In this document: positions 27,700 to 37,073 of the stretch, piece after piece
Position numbering within the stretch: position 1 is the stretch's first letter
How the letters are laid out: each line of letters begins with the position of its first letter
NCBI GenBank assembly: GCA_002716125.1
Contig: PAZH01000027.1
Coordinates: 1-63,109, forward strand
Origin: Rhodospirillaceae bacterium
Lineage (GTDB): Bacteria; Pseudomonadota; Alphaproteobacteria; UBA8366
DNA: 63,109 nucleotides
Direction of reading: 5' to 3'
Translations under genes and position numbers: made by a program
The notes under the pieces: model-generated
Told to the model about the DNA's origin: nothing
The model's database searches: none
What the model saw: only the letters and a program-made list of their open reading frames with translations

Positions 27700-28013
27700 T
27701 TAGCTGAGCTCTTCGCGCGCCTGTTCGAGGAGTTTGTCCATTTCCTTTCGGACAAGGTGTTCGCTAATGTAGACTCCTTTGCCCTCCAGGTCGCTATGGA
27801 CTTTGCGCAGTACGTCGTCATCGCCCGGCTCGTCGAAGTCGGACTTGATGACTTCTTTCGCATAGGCCTCGGCTTCCGCCGCATCGAGACCCAGTTTCCC
27901 GCGGCCCATAGACCAAGCAGCTTGTTGCGGCGCGCTTGAATTTTGAAGTTCTACTCCTGATCGCGCCGGTGTTTCTCTTCGAAACTTTTTTCACGCTTAT
28001 CAAACTGGCTCAT
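27700..28013 (-). pseudogene. DUF1476 (F1-ATPase zeta-type inhibitor) gene, two lesions
   Basis: The frame from ATG at 28013 gives MSQFDKREKSFEEKHRRDQE, then an in-frame TAG (27951-27953). It continues NFKIQARRNKLLGLWAAG and needs a one-base shift (an A lost near 27898) before LGLDAAEAEAYAKEVIKSDF, GDDDVLRKVHSDLEGKG and the normal end. Together these are a full DUF1476 protein (about 104 aa), the alphaproteobacterial zeta subunit that inhibits the F1-ATPase. One stop plus one frameshift within 55 bases make the gene broken; the C-terminal 70 residues could only come from a chance start at 27909. It is convergent with the preceding gene. Confidence 0.8.
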
Positions 28014-28152
28014 CTGGCATCGTCTCCGGGTAAGTCCATCTCACGCTCCAAATATACGGACGAATATCCGTGATTCAACGTAACTGGTCGATTTGCCACA
28101 CCTGCCGGCGAAGATTTGCGCGGCCTGCGGCTTGCTGCTATTCGGTTAGGTC

Positions 28153-28899
28153 ATGTGCTCGATCATTATCTTGCGACGACCCGGACACGCGTGGCCGCTG
28201 GTCGTTGCAGCCAATCGCGACGAAATGCTGGACAGAAGCTGGGATGCGCCGGACCGTCACTGGCCGGACCGCCCTGAAGTCATCGCTGGTCGCGATCGTT
28301 TGGCTGGCGGCAGTTGGTTTGGCCGCAATGATCATGGCGTCTTTGCCGCGATCTTGAATCGGGAAGGCTCGCTCGGCCCCAGCACCGACAAACGCAGCCG
28401 CGGCGAACTCGTTTTGGAAGCGCTCGATCATCCAGATGCCGCCGCAGCCGCCGACGCGTTAGCGGACCTCGATGCGAATGCGTATCGCAGTTTCAATTTA
28501 GTCGTCGGCGACAATACCGACGTCTTTCACGTGGCCAACCGGGCGCGGGCGAACAGCATTGCCGTTGAAGAGGTGATGCCGGGCCTCTCGATGCTGACGT
28601 CTCAAGAGATCAATGACCGACGCAACGCACGCATCGATCTGTACCTTCCCCAGTTCGAATCGGCAGACGTACCGGACCCCGAGTCGGGCGATTGGACGGC
28701 GTGGCGGCGCATTCTCTCGGACAATACCAGTGATCCCGCAGTCGGTCCCTCGTCCGCAATGTGTATCGTCAGCGATTGGGGTTTCGGGACGGTTTCCAGC
28801 ACGCTTTTGGCGTTCCCGGCGCCGGGCTCCGACAATCCTGCCGGTATTTACATGTTCGCCCCGGGACGCCCGGACCAGGCAGACTACACGCCCGTTTAA
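28153..28899 (+). CDS. NRDE-domain (TANGO2-family) protein
   Basis: A 248-aa protein with the family opening MCSIIIL and the name-giving motif AANRDE (residues 19-24); the N-terminal Cys2 fits the Ntn-hydrolase-like fold. GGSWFGRNDHGVFAAILNR, the Asn-rich SFNLVVGD and a C-terminal VSSTLLAF are as in bacterial TANGO2/NRDE proteins. Proposed functions include haem trafficking and acyl-lipid metabolism; none is proven in bacteria. It is a single gene between the dead DUF1476 gene and purC. Confidence 0.88.
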   Translation: MCSIIILRRPGHAWPLVVAANRDEMLDRSWDAPDRHWPDRPEVIAGRDRLAGGSWFGRNDHGVFAAILNREGSLGPSTDKRSRGELVLEALDHPDAAAAADALADLDANAYRSFNLVVGDNTDVFHVANRARANSIAVEEVMPGLSMLTSQEINDRRNARIDLYLPQFESADVPDPESGDWTAWRRILSDNTSDPAVGPSSAMCIVSDWGFGTVSSTLLAFPAPGSDNPAGIYMFAPGRPDQADYTPV

Positions 28900-29026
28900 C
28901 AATTCTCACAAATCCGACTCGAATTACCGTGATCGCCAATTGTGCGCATGCGCTTCGCTTGCTATATGAAGGCCGCACTTCGGCGCGAGCAGCACCACCG
29001 CTCCGGTGGCACGACGAGGCCCCGAC

Positions 29027-29794
29027 ATGGCGAGACGCAGAAGGATCTACGAAGGTAGAGATAAGGTCCTTTATAACGGCCCCGAGGCCGGCAGCCTCGT
29101 GCTGTCTTTCAAAGATGACGTAACGTCGGAAAGCGGCGAGCGCAGCGGCACGATTACCGGCAAGGGCGTCCTCAACAACCGCATTTCCGAATTCATCATG
29201 ATGCGTCTGCATGAGATCGGAATTCCCACGCATTTCGTCCGTCGCCTCAACATGCGCGAGCAATTGATCCGCGAAGTGGAGATCATTCCGCTCGAAATTA
29301 TGGTGCGCAACGCGGCGGCGGGACAATTTGCCGAACGGTTCGGCATCCAGCCGGGAACGCAAATGCCGCGTTCGATTGTCGAGTACTACTATAAATCGAC
29401 GGAGTTAAAGCGGCCGATGGTGTCCGAGGAGCACATCACGGCATTCGGTTGGGCAACGCCGCAAGACATAGACGACATGCTCGCATTGGCGCTTCGCGTG
29501 AACGACTTCCTCTCGGGCCTGTTTCTTGGTGCGGGATTGCGTTTAATCGACTTTCGGTCGGAATTCGGACGCCTATACGAAGAGACCGGTGAGATGAGCG
29601 TGGTCCTGGCGGACGAAGTCAGCCCCGATTCGTGCCGGATTTGGGACATTGAATCGAATGAACCGCTCGATTCGGATCGATTCGACCTGGACCTTGGCCG
29701 CGAATCAGAGGCCTATCAAGAAATCGCCCGTCGTCTCGGTATTTTGCCGGAAGGCGGCCCTATCGATACCCAAGGACCGGAGACAGTGCAGTAA
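29027..29794 (+). CDS. purC: Phosphoribosylaminoimidazole-succinocarboxamide (SAICAR) synthase
   Basis: A 255-aa enzyme that joins CAIR and aspartate with ATP. The N-terminus [15 protein letters not shown] has the ATP-contacting [30 protein letters not shown] and [14 protein letters not shown] are family motifs; [12 protein letters not shown] binds substrate. ATG at 29027 was preferred over 29006, since the family begins right at (A)RRRxIYEG. Its stop TAA overlaps the purS start. First gene of the purC-S-Q-L unit. Confidence 0.96.
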   Translation: MARRRRIYEGRDKVLYNGPEAGSLVLSFKDDVTSESGERSGTITGKGVLNNRISEFIMMRLHEIGIPTHFVRRLNMREQLIREVEIIPLEIMVRNAAAGQFAERFGIQPGTQMPRSIVEYYYKSTELKRPMVSEEHITAFGWATPQDIDDMLALALRVNDFLSGLFLGAGLRLIDFRSEFGRLYEETGEMSVVLADEVSPDSCRIWDIESNEPLDSDRFDLDLGRESEAYQEIARRLGILPEGGPIDTQGPETVQ

Positions 29795-30036
29795 TGAAGG
29801 TAAAGGTGCACGTTACCCTGAAAAACGGCGTTCTCGACCCGCAAGGCAAAGCCGTTGGCCATGCGTTGGAAGGTCTCGGATTTTCCGGCGTCGATGGCGT
29901 CCGAATTGGCCGTTACATCGAATTCGATCTCGAAGAAACGGACCCGGACAAAGCCAAGGCGCAGAGCGACGAAATGTGCCGCAAGCTGCTGGCCAACACA
30001 GTGATCGAGAACTACAGCATCGAAATTGAGCAATAG
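29794..30036 (+). CDS. purS: Phosphoribosylformylglycinamidine synthase subunit PurS
   Basis: An 80-aa subunit that bridges PurL and PurQ and helps form the ammonia channel. The sequence has the usual VHVTLKNGVLDPQGKAV opening, GFSGVDGVRIGRYIEFDLEE and a terminal LLANTVIENYSIEIEQ. Its first base is shared with the purC stop, indicating coupling. Confidence 0.96.
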   Translation: MKVKVHVTLKNGVLDPQGKAVGHALEGLGFSGVDGVRIGRYIEFDLEETDPDKAKAQSDEMCRKLLANTVIENYSIEIEQ

Positions 30037-30051
30037 GGAGCGCGCCGAGCC

Positions 30052-30741
30052 GTGAAAGCAGCCGTCATCGTTTTCCCCGGATCGAACTGCGACCGCGATG
30101 CGAAAGTCGCTCTCGAATCCGCTACCGGCAACCCCGTCGACATGGTTTGGCACGGTGACCACGATTTACCGAAAGTCGATCTGATCGTTGTCCCGGGTGG
30201 TTTTTCCTACGGCGATTACCTGCGCGGCGGCGCCATGGCCGCCCATTCGCCCATCATGCGCGAAGTGAAATCGGCTGCCGAAGGCGGCACGCCGGTCCTC
30301 GGCATTTGCAATGGTTTTCAAGTTTTGACCGAATGCGGCATGCTGCCGGGTGTGCTAATGCGCAACGCCAGTCTGAAATTCATCTGCCGACCGGTGACAT
30401 TACGCATCGAAGACAGCCAATCGATCTTCACAGCCGGATATGAGGAAGGCCAAGTCGTCGAGATCCCAGTGGCCCATAACGAAGGCAATTACTTCGCGGA
30501 TGACGACACCCTAAACCGTCTCGAAGGCGAAGGACGTGTCGCGATCCGCTATGCCACCGCAGACGGCGAGACCGGACCGGACGGCAATCCGAACGGTTCG
30601 GCACGCAATATCGCGGGCATTTTCAACGATACGAAGACCGTGCTCGGCTTGATGCCGCATCCAGAGCGCGCCGCCGATGCCAAACACGGCGGCACCGACG
30701 GTAAGGCCATGTTCGACGGCCTTGTGGAGGCGCTGTCATGA
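30052..30741 (+). CDS. purQ: Phosphoribosylformylglycinamidine synthase, glutaminase subunit
   Basis: A class I glutamine amidotransferase of 229 aa that supplies ammonia to PurL. The catalytic triad is Cys in GICNGFQVL, with His and Glu in [16 protein letters not shown] and [17 protein letters not shown] are PurQ-specific. The start is GTG at 30052 with GGGAGCG upstream, placing the core at the family position ([14 protein letters not shown]). It overlaps purL by four bases (ATGA). Confidence 0.96.
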   Translation: MKAAVIVFPGSNCDRDAKVALESATGNPVDMVWHGDHDLPKVDLIVVPGGFSYGDYLRGGAMAAHSPIMREVKSAAEGGTPVLGICNGFQVLTECGMLPGVLMRNASLKFICRPVTLRIEDSQSIFTAGYEEGQVVEIPVAHNEGNYFADDDTLNRLEGEGRVAIRYATADGETGPDGNPNGSARNIAGIFNDTKTVLGLMPHPERAADAKHGGTDGKAMFDGLVEALS

Positions 30742-32942
30742 GTGCGCTCCAGAACACACCTGCGATCACCCCTGAAATCGTCGCGGAACACGGCCTGACG
30801 CCCGACGAATATCAGACGGTCCTCGATATCATGGGCCGCGAGCCGAACATGACGGAGCTCGGAATCTTTTCCGTCATGTGGTCGGAGCACTGCTCCTACA
30901 AGTCGTCGCGCAAATGGTTGAAGACACTCCCGACCGAGGGCCCGCAAGTGATCCAGGGTCCGGGCGAGAATGCCGGCGTCGTCGATATCGGTGACGGCCG
31001 AGCCGCCGTCTTCAAGATCGAGAGCCACAATCACCCGTCCTTCATCGAGCCTTACCAAGGGGCCGCGACCGGCGTCGGCGGCATTATGCGCGACGTCTTC
31101 ACGATGGGTGCCCGCCCCGTGGCCAATCTCAACGCACTCCGCTTCGGCTCGCCCGACCATCCACGCACGCGCCATCTCGTTGACGGCGTCGTCGCCGGGA
31201 TTGGCGGTTATGGCAATTGCATGGGTATTCCCACGGTTGCCGGCGAAGTGAATTTTCACCCGGCCTACAATGGCAACATTCTGGTCAACGCAATGACAGT
31301 GGGGATCGCAGACGCGGATAAAATCTTTTATTCCGCCGCCGCCGGTGTCGGAAACCCTGTCGTTTATGTCGGCTCTAAAACGGGCCGGGACGGCATCCAC
31401 GGCGCGACCATGGCGTCCGCCGAGTTTTCCGAGGATTCCGAGGAAAAACGCCCAACCGTGCAAGTCGGCGATCCGTTCACCGAGAAACTGCTTTTGGAAG
31501 CCTGCCTCGAGCTGATGGCGACGGATTGCATCATTGCGATCCAAGACATGGGCGCGGCGGGCCTTACCTGTTCCTCCGTCGAAATGGCGGATAAGGGCGG
31601 TGTCGGCATCGAACTCAATCTCGATACCGTCCCGGCGCGCGAAGGAGTCATGACATCCTATGAGCTGATGCTTTCCGAAAGCCAGGAACGCATGCTGATG
31701 GTCTTGAAACCCGAAGGCGAAGAGACTGCGCGGCGAATCTTCGAGAAATGGGAGTTGGATTTCGCCGTGGTCGGACGGATCACGGACTCCGGGGCTTTGG
31801 TCGTCAAGGAAAAGGGAGAGACCGTCGTCGACATTCCGGTCGCGCCTTTGGTCGAAGCGTCTCCTGAATACGATCGCCCATACGATGAAATCGAAGCACC
31901 GGCGACCATACGTTCCGAAAACGTGCCGGCGAGCGAAGATATCGCTGCCGCGTTGGATACCCTGATGTCCGCGCCGGATATTTGTTCCCGTCGCTGGATT
32001 TGGGAACAGTACGACCACATGGTGATGGCAGATACGGTCCAACGGCCGGGTGGCGATGCGGCGGTCGTCCGCATCCACGGCACGGCTAAAGGACTGGCGG
32101 TCACCACGGATTGCACACCACGCTATTGCAAGGCGCACCCGGAAACCGGTGGACGCCAAGCTGTGGTTGAAGCTTGGCGCAACCTCACCGCCGTTGGCGC
32201 GACGCCACTAGCGTTGACGAACAACCTTAATTTCGGCAACCCGGAACGGCGGCCGATCATGGGACAGTTCGTCGGATGCGTGAAAGGCATCGGCGCGGCC
32301 GCACGGGCACTGGAATTCCCCGTGATTTCCGGCAACGTGTCGCTCTACAACGAAACCAACGGCGAAGCGATCCTTCCGACACCCGTTATCGGCGGTGTTG
32401 GATTGATTGAAGATATCGATGCCACCGTCGGCATCGGCATTCCCGGCCCGAACCACTCGATTGTGCTGATCGGCGAGACGGACGGATGGCTTGGAAATTC
32501 ACTCTATCTAAGGGAACTTTTTCAAGGTGAAGAGGGCGCACCGCCGCCGATCGATCTCGAAGCGGAGCGCCGCAACGGAAATCTGGTTCGCTCGGAAATT
32601 CAATCCGGTGCGATCGCTGCCTGCCACGATCTGTCGGATGGCGGTCTGCTAGTGGGTCTCGCAGAGATGGCGCTTGCGGGCAATTGCGGTCTGTCGATCG
32701 ACTATTCCAGCGACCTTGCGGACCACGCATGGTATTTCGGCGAGGACCAAGCGCGCTATCTTTGCGTGACCGAAAGCCCGGACGCACTGCTGGCGGCCGC
32801 TGCCAAAGCGAATGTGTCAGCGGTCGTGTTGGGGGTAACCGGCGGCGACACGTTGAATCTTCCGGATGGGATCACCATATCCATCGGCAGTTTACGGGGA
32901 TCACATGAAGGTTGGCTTCCCAACTACATGGCTGGCGCCTAG
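30738..32942 (+). CDS. purL: Phosphoribosylformylglycinamidine synthase subunit PurL
   Basis: A 734-aa small-type PurL (no fused glutaminase), an ATP-grasp-like AIRS-superfamily synthetase. Motifs: [80 protein letters not shown] and [10 protein letters not shown]. It acts with PurS and PurQ, encoded just before. bolA follows after 15 bases, so the purine genes and bolA-grxD may form one transcript. Confidence 0.97.
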   Translation: MSALQNTPAITPEIVAEHGLTPDEYQTVLDIMGREPNMTELGIFSVMWSEHCSYKSSRKWLKTLPTEGPQVIQGPGENAGVVDIGDGRAAVFKIESHNHPSFIEPYQGAATGVGGIMRDVFTMGARPVANLNALRFGSPDHPRTRHLVDGVVAGIGGYGNCMGIPTVAGEVNFHPAYNGNILVNAMTVGIADADKIFYSAAAGVGNPVVYVGSKTGRDGIHGATMASAEFSEDSEEKRPTVQVGDPFTEKLLLEACLELMATDCIIAIQDMGAAGLTCSSVEMADKGGVGIELNLDTVPAREGVMTSYELMLSESQERMLMVLKPEGEETARRIFEKWELDFAVVGRITDSGALVVKEKGETVVDIPVAPLVEASPEYDRPYDEIEAPATIRSENVPASEDIAAALDTLMSAPDICSRRWIWEQYDHMVMADTVQRPGGDAAVVRIHGTAKGLAVTTDCTPRYCKAHPETGGRQAVVEAWRNLTAVGATPLALTNNLNFGNPERRPIMGQFVGCVKGIGAAARALEFPVISGNVSLYNETNGEAILPTPVIGGVGLIEDIDATVGIGIPGPNHSIVLIGETDGWLGNSLYLRELFQGEEGAPPPIDLEAERRNGNLVRSEIQSGAIAACHDLSDGGLLVGLAEMALAGNCGLSIDYSSDLADHAWYFGEDQARYLCVTESPDALLAAAAKANVSAVVLGVTGGDTLNLPDGITISIGSLRGSHEGWLPNYMAGA

Positions 32943-32957
32943 GAAGGAACATCCGAT

Positions 32958-33197
32958 ATGCCAATGAGTGCAGGCGAGATCGAACAAATGATCAAAGAGG
33001 CGATGCCGGATGCAGAAGTCCGGATCGATGACTTGCGCGGCGACGGTGATCACTATGCGGCGTTCATCAGTTCGAGCGCCTTTAAAGGAAAGACACGGGT
33101 GCAACAGCATCAAATGGTGTATGCTGCGCTTCAAGGACGTATGGGCAATGAATTGCACGCGCTGGCATTGCAGACTTCCGCGCCGGAAGACGGCTAG
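32958..33197 (+). CDS. BolA-family protein
   Basis: A 79-aa BolA/IbaG-like protein. MSAGEIEQMIKEAMPDAEV, DLRGDGDHYAAFISSSAFKG and the invariant KTRVQQHQMVYAALQGRMG (His as Fe-S ligand in BolA-Grx pairs) fit, as does the HALALQTSAPE ending. Its position directly before a CGFS glutaredoxin gene is the classic pair that forms 2Fe-2S-bridged complexes in iron-sulfur trafficking. Confidence 0.93.
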   Translation: MPMSAGEIEQMIKEAMPDAEVRIDDLRGDGDHYAAFISSSAFKGKTRVQQHQMVYAALQGRMGNELHALALQTSAPEDG

Positions 33198-33233
33198 CCT
33201 CATCTGTGCGATTTGGGACAAAAGGAATTCGAT

Positions 33234-33578
33234 ATGAGTGACAATCCAGTTTTCGAACGTATCCAGGAAGAAGTGGACTCGGCCGATGTGGTGCTCTTCA
33301 TGAAGGGCTCTCCGGTCTTCCCGCAATGCGGTTTCTCGGCCGCGACGGTGCAAGCTTTGACCCTAATGGGTGTGAAGTTTAAAGGCATCGACGTGCTGCA
33401 AGATTCCGAGATCCGCGAAGGTATCAAAGAGTTCACGAATTGGCCGACGATCCCTCAGCTTTACGTGAAGGGCGAGTTTGTCGGCGGTTGCGATATCGTT
33501 CGCGAAATGTATGAGACCGGCGAATTGGGCCAGTACTTCACCGACAAAGGTGTAGAGACCGGGCAGAACGCAGCCTAA
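33234..33578 (+). CDS. grxD: Monothiol glutaredoxin, CGFS type
   Basis: A 114-aa Grx4/Grx5-type protein. The active site is CGFS at residues 32-35; KGSPVFPQCGFSAATV and NWPTIPQLYVKGEFVGGCDI carry the GSH-binding TVPQ-like loop (here TIPQ) and the GGxD motif. It carries and inserts 2Fe-2S clusters in the cytosol. ATG at 33234 was chosen; an in-frame TTG at 33213 adds residues foreign to the family. A terminator follows. Confidence 0.95.
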   Translation: MSDNPVFERIQEEVDSADVVLFMKGSPVFPQCGFSAATVQALTLMGVKFKGIDVLQDSEIREGIKEFTNWPTIPQLYVKGEFVGGCDIVREMYETGELGQYFTDKGVETGQNAA

Positions 33579-33606
33579 TACCGGCAACGTGAATCCCATC
33601 GAGTTT

Positions 33607-33630
33607 CGGCCGCCTTTATGGCGGCCGTTT
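33607..33630 (+). terminator. Intrinsic terminator after grxD
   Basis: An eight-base-pair stem of CGGCCGCC and its complement with loop TTTAT, then a T-rich run (TTTCATTT). It ends the pur-bolA-grxD stretch. Confidence 0.85.
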
Positions 33631-33679
33631 CATTTCGCCAAACAGCAAGGACCGGCTTATGGATTCCAAAAGCCAATAA

Positions 33680-34081
33680 TTGCCGGACGGATTTGCACCC
33701 TATCCCGAGAACAGCCCCTTTCTGGATAGAGTCGGACCGTTATTCCTGAAGATGGATGGGATGAAACCCATTATCGGACTCTATATCTGCGAGCATCATT
33801 GCAACAACAAAGGCACCGCACACGGCGGCCTAATGGCGACACTCGCAGACATATCGCTTGGCAAAACAGCCGGTTGGAGCCAAGAACCCCGGGTTCCCCT
33901 GGTGACAACCAGTCTCACGATCGACTACTTCGGTGCAGCCCGTCTTCACGATTGGATCGTCGCGGAAACCGATTTCAATCGCGTCGGCAGCGAGATGGCT
34001 TTCGCGAATTGCTATGTTCGTTCCGGCGATAAGGCCCTGGCGCGCGCCAGCGGCGTCTTCAAGGTTGTCAGACTCCGTTAA
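33680..34081 (+). CDS. PaaI-family hotdog thioesterase, start interrupted by a stop
   Basis: A 133-aa hotdog-fold acyl-CoA thioesterase of the PaaI type. NKGTAHGGLMATLADISLGK is the family core (His and Gly before the long helix), followed by TTSLTIDYFGAARLHDWIVA and a C-terminal ARASGVFKVV. The natural start looks like ATG at 33659 with AAGGA before it, but its seventh codon is TAA (33677-33679), directly followed by TTG. Only six extra residues (MDSKSQ) are cut off. Translation may re-initiate at TTG 33680, or the gene is a recent null mutant. The catalytic part is intact. Confidence 0.72.
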   Translation: MPDGFAPYPENSPFLDRVGPLFLKMDGMKPIIGLYICEHHCNNKGTAHGGLMATLADISLGKTAGWSQEPRVPLVTTSLTIDYFGAARLHDWIVAETDFNRVGSEMAFANCYVRSGDKALARASGVFKVVRLR

Positions 34082-34195
34082 GGTTCGGAATCTATAAGAC
34101 CGGCCTGTGAGCACGGTCACATCCAAGATATCGACGATTTGTTAACCTTTGATCGGCTACAAAGCGATTAGCCGAACTTGAATAGGGGCAGGATT

Positions 34196-34402
34196 ATGTA
34201 CGACTCAAAACTGCGCAAGGCATTGTTGGCCGCGGCGGAGATCGTCGATTCCTCGGATTCGCAGGACACACGCGCCATGTTCGACGCCTTGTTAAATCTC
34301 GAGTTAATCTCGCGAACCGCGGTCGAAGACCATCTGATCGAAACCTCGCTCAGGCCCGAGTGGCGGGCAACGACGGCGACGGCGAGCACCGTTTATCACT
34401 AA
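34196..34402 (+). CDS. Small protein, paralogue of the one at 9001
   Basis: A 68-aa protein without named family. ATG at 34196 follows an AGGGGCAGG ribosome site; an upstream TTG is less likely. It matches the 61-aa product at 9001-9186 in M-x-D-x-x-L-x-KAL, the central MFDALLNLELISRTAVEDH and the LR near the end. A polar Thr/Ala tail is extra. It is predicted helical, without signal peptide or Cys. The pairing supports both as real. Confidence 0.75.
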   Translation: MYDSKLRKALLAAAEIVDSSDSQDTRAMFDALLNLELISRTAVEDHLIETSLRPEWRATTATASTVYH

Positions 34403-34482
34403 GCAATTCGCGTCGCAGCCGGGCGAACGCTTGCCGAGACGGCGGTTGCATGCCAGATAGATAGGCATAGGAGGATTTTCCC

Positions 34483-34884
34483 ATGCCAGTCAGTTCACTC
34501 GATCACGTCAATATCCGTACTTCGAACCTGAAGGATATGGTGTCCTTCTATTCAAAAGTCCTTGGTCTCAAGAAGGGCAAAAGACCTGCCTTTAAATTCG
34601 GCGGCGCTTGGCTCTATGCCGGCAACCGCGCGGCCGTTCATTTGGTCGAAGTTCAGAAGCAACCGAAACTCAAAGATCCGCAACTTGAGCACTTCGCCTT
34701 CAAGGCAAATGACATCAACGGCACTTTGAAAAAGTTGCAGAAATCCGGTGCTCGATACGAAACGCGAATTGTACCGGGTGGGAAGATTCGCCAGGTCCAC
34801 GCTTACGACCCCGACGGCAATCACGTCGAAATCGCGTTTTCGACCCGCGAGGAAGCGAATCCCAAGCTCTTACGCGGTGAATAA
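34483..34884 (+). CDS. VOC-family glyoxalase-like protein
   Basis: A 133-aa single-chain VOC protein. SLDHVNIRTSNLKDMVSFYS opens the first beta-alpha-beta-beta-beta unit (His a likely metal ligand), LEHFAFKANDINGTL the second, and YDPDGNHVEIAFSTRE ends with the Glu ligand. AGGAGG precedes the ATG. Metal ligands resemble those of glyoxalase I and fosfomycin-resistance-like enzymes, but no substrate can be assigned. It differs from the VOC gene at 7.5 kb. Confidence 0.87.
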   Translation: MPVSSLDHVNIRTSNLKDMVSFYSKVLGLKKGKRPAFKFGGAWLYAGNRAAVHLVEVQKQPKLKDPQLEHFAFKANDINGTLKKLQKSGARYETRIVPGGKIRQVHAYDPDGNHVEIAFSTREEANPKLLRGE

Positions 34885-34893
34885 ATAGACCGT

Positions 34894-35220
34894 CTAAGCG
34901 TCACCGAGGTCGACGTATCCACGTTCGATGGCGTGCATCAACGCGTCAAACGCTTGGCGCGTCTCTTCGTACATTTCCCGGTGTCGCCGCAATTCGTCAA
35001 TTTCTTGATTTTCAGGCGCATCGCCGTGGTCTTTGGCGGCGATCTCGAATGCGGCTTGAAGATAGCGGCCGCGTAACCGCGCGACCGACAGAGCCAGCGG
35101 CAGAACCGAATCGCGCGTGATATCGGGAATCAAGGGATGAATGATTTCACGGTTCGCCACCGCGATCGCTTGATCCATATCGCGTTTAAATCGCAGAATG
35201 TCGATATCCGAAGCTGCCAT
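34894..35220 (-). CDS. Conserved-looking helical protein, unknown
   Basis: A 108-aa all-helical protein (DIDILRFKRDMDQAIAVANR, LPLALSVARLRGRYLQAAFE, EIDELRRHREMYEETRQAFD). No Cys, no signal peptide. It looks like a real gene from composition and position but I cannot name the family. It is followed upstream by two PilZ genes on the same strand. Confidence 0.6.
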   Translation of the reverse strand: MAASDIDILRFKRDMDQAIAVANREIIHPLIPDITRDSVLPLALSVARLRGRYLQAAFEIAAKDHGDAPENQEIDELRRHREMYEETRQAFDALMHAIERGYVDLGDA

Positions 35221-35292
35221 CGTTTTATCCCCGAACTCTGTTTATCTTGATTTGTGTTATTCGCCAGTCGGGACGGTTTGTAAAGCTTTCCC

Positions 35293-35670
35293 TCAGGGTG
35301 TCAGATTCGACTTTTTGACATCCGCAGTATCGGAAGCGCACTCACCACCGGCCCCGTAGTAGATACCGACAAGTTTTGCGGCAAGCTCGACAGCTTCGCT
35401 TTCATTCGTCTCGAATTCGACGGCGAATGTCTCGTCTTCGATCGAGCGCAGAATTTGGCCCTCATATTCGCCAAGATCGTTGATATCGATGGAAATGATA
35501 TCCGCTTGATAAAGCGGTGCCCGAACCTTAATCGCCGCACCGCCGACAGAGATATCCCGTAGAACACCGTTGAAAGTCTCGGTAGACGTCGAGACCTCGA
35601 TCCGCTTATGGACAACGAACCGGTCATGTTGGCGGCGTTCCCGCCCGGCGTTTTCGTTTGCCTCTGCCAT
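35293..35670 (-). CDS. PilZ-domain protein (1 of 2 tandem)
   Basis: A 125-aa single-domain PilZ protein. The c-di-GMP-binding signature is partly kept: RRQHDRF (an RxxxR-like arrangement) near the N-terminus and LRDISVGGAAI, matching D-x-S-x-G-G. ATG at 35670 with AAAGGACAAAG upstream was chosen; the longer frame from 35712 is less likely. It may bind c-di-GMP and act through protein contact. The closest relative is the next gene. Confidence 0.85.
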   Translation of the reverse strand: MAEANENAGRERRQHDRFVVHKRIEVSTSTETFNGVLRDISVGGAAIKVRAPLYQADIISIDINDLGEYEGQILRSIEDETFAVEFETNESEAVELAAKLVGIYYGAGGECASDTADVKKSNLTP

Positions 35671-35793
35671 CTTTGTCCTTTCCGCGCCATCCGCGCGTCG
35701 AAGAGATTTCACTGCGCCACATGGCGCTTTCCAAAATTATTAACCATAAACCATTAACAAATCGTAAGCGGTCGATTGACCTCTGCTTTTAGG

Positions 35794-36171
35794 TCAGCCA
35801 GAGACGACTTCGATCGTATTTAGCTTCGGCCCCGAATCAACGACACGTGAGTCCTCCACATAGACCGCCGCAATTCGTGCGGCCATTCGAACCGCCAAAG
35901 CCTCCGTAATGGTAAACCTGACCGCGACGACATCGCTGTCGATCCGGCGTACAACATTCGCGGGATAAGTCCCAATATCTTCAATGTCGATCTCGTAGGA
36001 CAACCCGGCGTCCAGCGCAGCAGAGCACTCGATGGCCGCGCCGCCGACGGAGATATCTTGCAAGACTCCTTCGATCTCCAAATCGCCGTGAATGATGGTT
36101 ACACGTTTGCTTATCTCGAATCTTCGATGTTTTCGGCGTTCACGCCCGCCCGGCGCTCCGCTCGAGATCAT
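35794..36171 (-). CDS. PilZ-domain protein (2 of 2 tandem)
   Basis: A 125-aa PilZ protein, clearly a tandem paralogue of the one at 35293: RERRKHRRFEISKRV, LQDISVGGAAI and the same overall length. The RRKHRR and DISVGG motifs are those of c-di-GMP-binding PilZ. ATG at 36171 is preceded by GGGAGTGGG; an in-frame GTG at 36210 is a poorer start. Gaps of about 120 bases and different tails suggest divergence after duplication. Confidence 0.85.
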   Translation of the reverse strand: MISSGAPGGRERRKHRRFEISKRVTIIHGDLEIEGVLQDISVGGAAIECSAALDAGLSYEIDIEDIGTYPANVVRRIDSDVVAVRFTITEALAVRMAARIAAVYVEDSRVVDSGPKLNTIEVVSG

Positions 36172-36275
36172 ATTCCCACTCCCGTTAGGACTGTGGGCGC
36201 CCGAAGACACCCGTTAAGTGTACTCTCACGGGAAATTAACGAATAAGGCGTTAACAATTCATGAAGAAACGAAAA

Positions 36276-36300
36276 CGGGCGCCTTCGAGGAAGGCGCCCG
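36276..36300 (-). terminator. Intrinsic terminator after rpsD
   Basis: An eleven-base-pair stem (CGGGCGCCTTC and its complement) with loop GAG, followed on the minus strand by a T-rich run (TTTTCGTTT). It lies 27 bases past the rpsD stop. Confidence 0.9.
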
Positions 36301-36326
36301 TATGCATTCGTTGGTCGTCCGAATGA

Positions 36327-36941
36327 TCAGCGAGAGTAATACTCGATGACCAGATTCGGCTCCATCTGCACCGGATACGGCACGTCTTCTAGCTTCGGCA
36401 CGCGCACGAAGGTGGCCGCCATCTTACGCTCGTCGACCGAGATGTATTCCGGCACGTCGCGCTCCGGCGAAGCCATCGCTTCCAGAACCAAGGCCATAGC
36501 CTTGCTCTTGTCGCGAACCTCGACCACATCGCCTTCCTTCATTTGATAGGAGGGGATGTTGACCTTCTTACCGTTCACCCGGACATGGCCGTGGTTGACG
36601 AATTGACGCGCGGCGAAAACCGTCGGGACGAACTTCGCCCGGTAGACGACCGCATCGAGGCGGCGTTCCAGCAATCCAATGAGGTTCTCACTGGTATCGC
36701 CCTTCACGCGCTCGGCGTCTTCGTAGTAGCGGTGGAATTTCTTCTCGCCGATATTGCCGTAATAGCCTTTCAGCTTTTGCTTGGCTTGCAGCTGAATGCT
36801 GTAATCGGAAGGCTTGCGGCGGCGCTGGCCATGTTGGCCCGGACCGTATTCGCGGCGATTATAGGGACTCTTAGGCCGGCCCCACAGATTACAGCGGAGA
36901 CGGCGATTGATCTTATACTTCGACTTCAGTCGCTTCGACAT
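36327..36941 (-). CDS. rpsD: 30S ribosomal protein S4 (uS4)
   Basis: A 204-aa primary 16S rRNA-binding protein. [20 protein letters not shown], then [20 protein letters not shown]. The S4 RNA-binding domain is seen at [20 protein letters not shown] and [20 protein letters not shown]. It is a stand-alone gene, as is usual in alphaproteobacteria, with its own terminator. Confidence 0.98.
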   Translation of the reverse strand: MSKRLKSKYKINRRLRCNLWGRPKSPYNRREYGPGQHGQRRRKPSDYSIQLQAKQKLKGYYGNIGEKKFHRYYEDAERVKGDTSENLIGLLERRLDAVVYRAKFVPTVFAARQFVNHGHVRVNGKKVNIPSYQMKEGDVVEVRDKSKAMALVLEAMASPERDVPEYISVDERKMAATFVRVPKLEDVPYPVQMEPNLVIEYYSR

Positions 36942-37073
36942 TTCAATTTTACCCTGGTTTGCCCGGCGTTATTGTTGTCCCGGTAGCTGTACATACCGAA
37001 TTCGGTATAAAGCGGGGCTCTTTGGCCCTCATTCCCGGAAGCGGCGCGGAGTATAGGGATCGCGGATCGCTTG

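Noticed and set aside
27951..27953. TAG in DUF1476 as possible pyrrolysine or recoded codon
   Set aside because: A frameshift 55 bases later in the same gene shows plain decay or sequencing error; no pyl genes seen.
30549..32159. 536-codon open frame opposite purL
   Set aside because: It is the antisense shadow of purL; GC-rich codon use of purL leaves long antisense frames. No domain or ribosome site.
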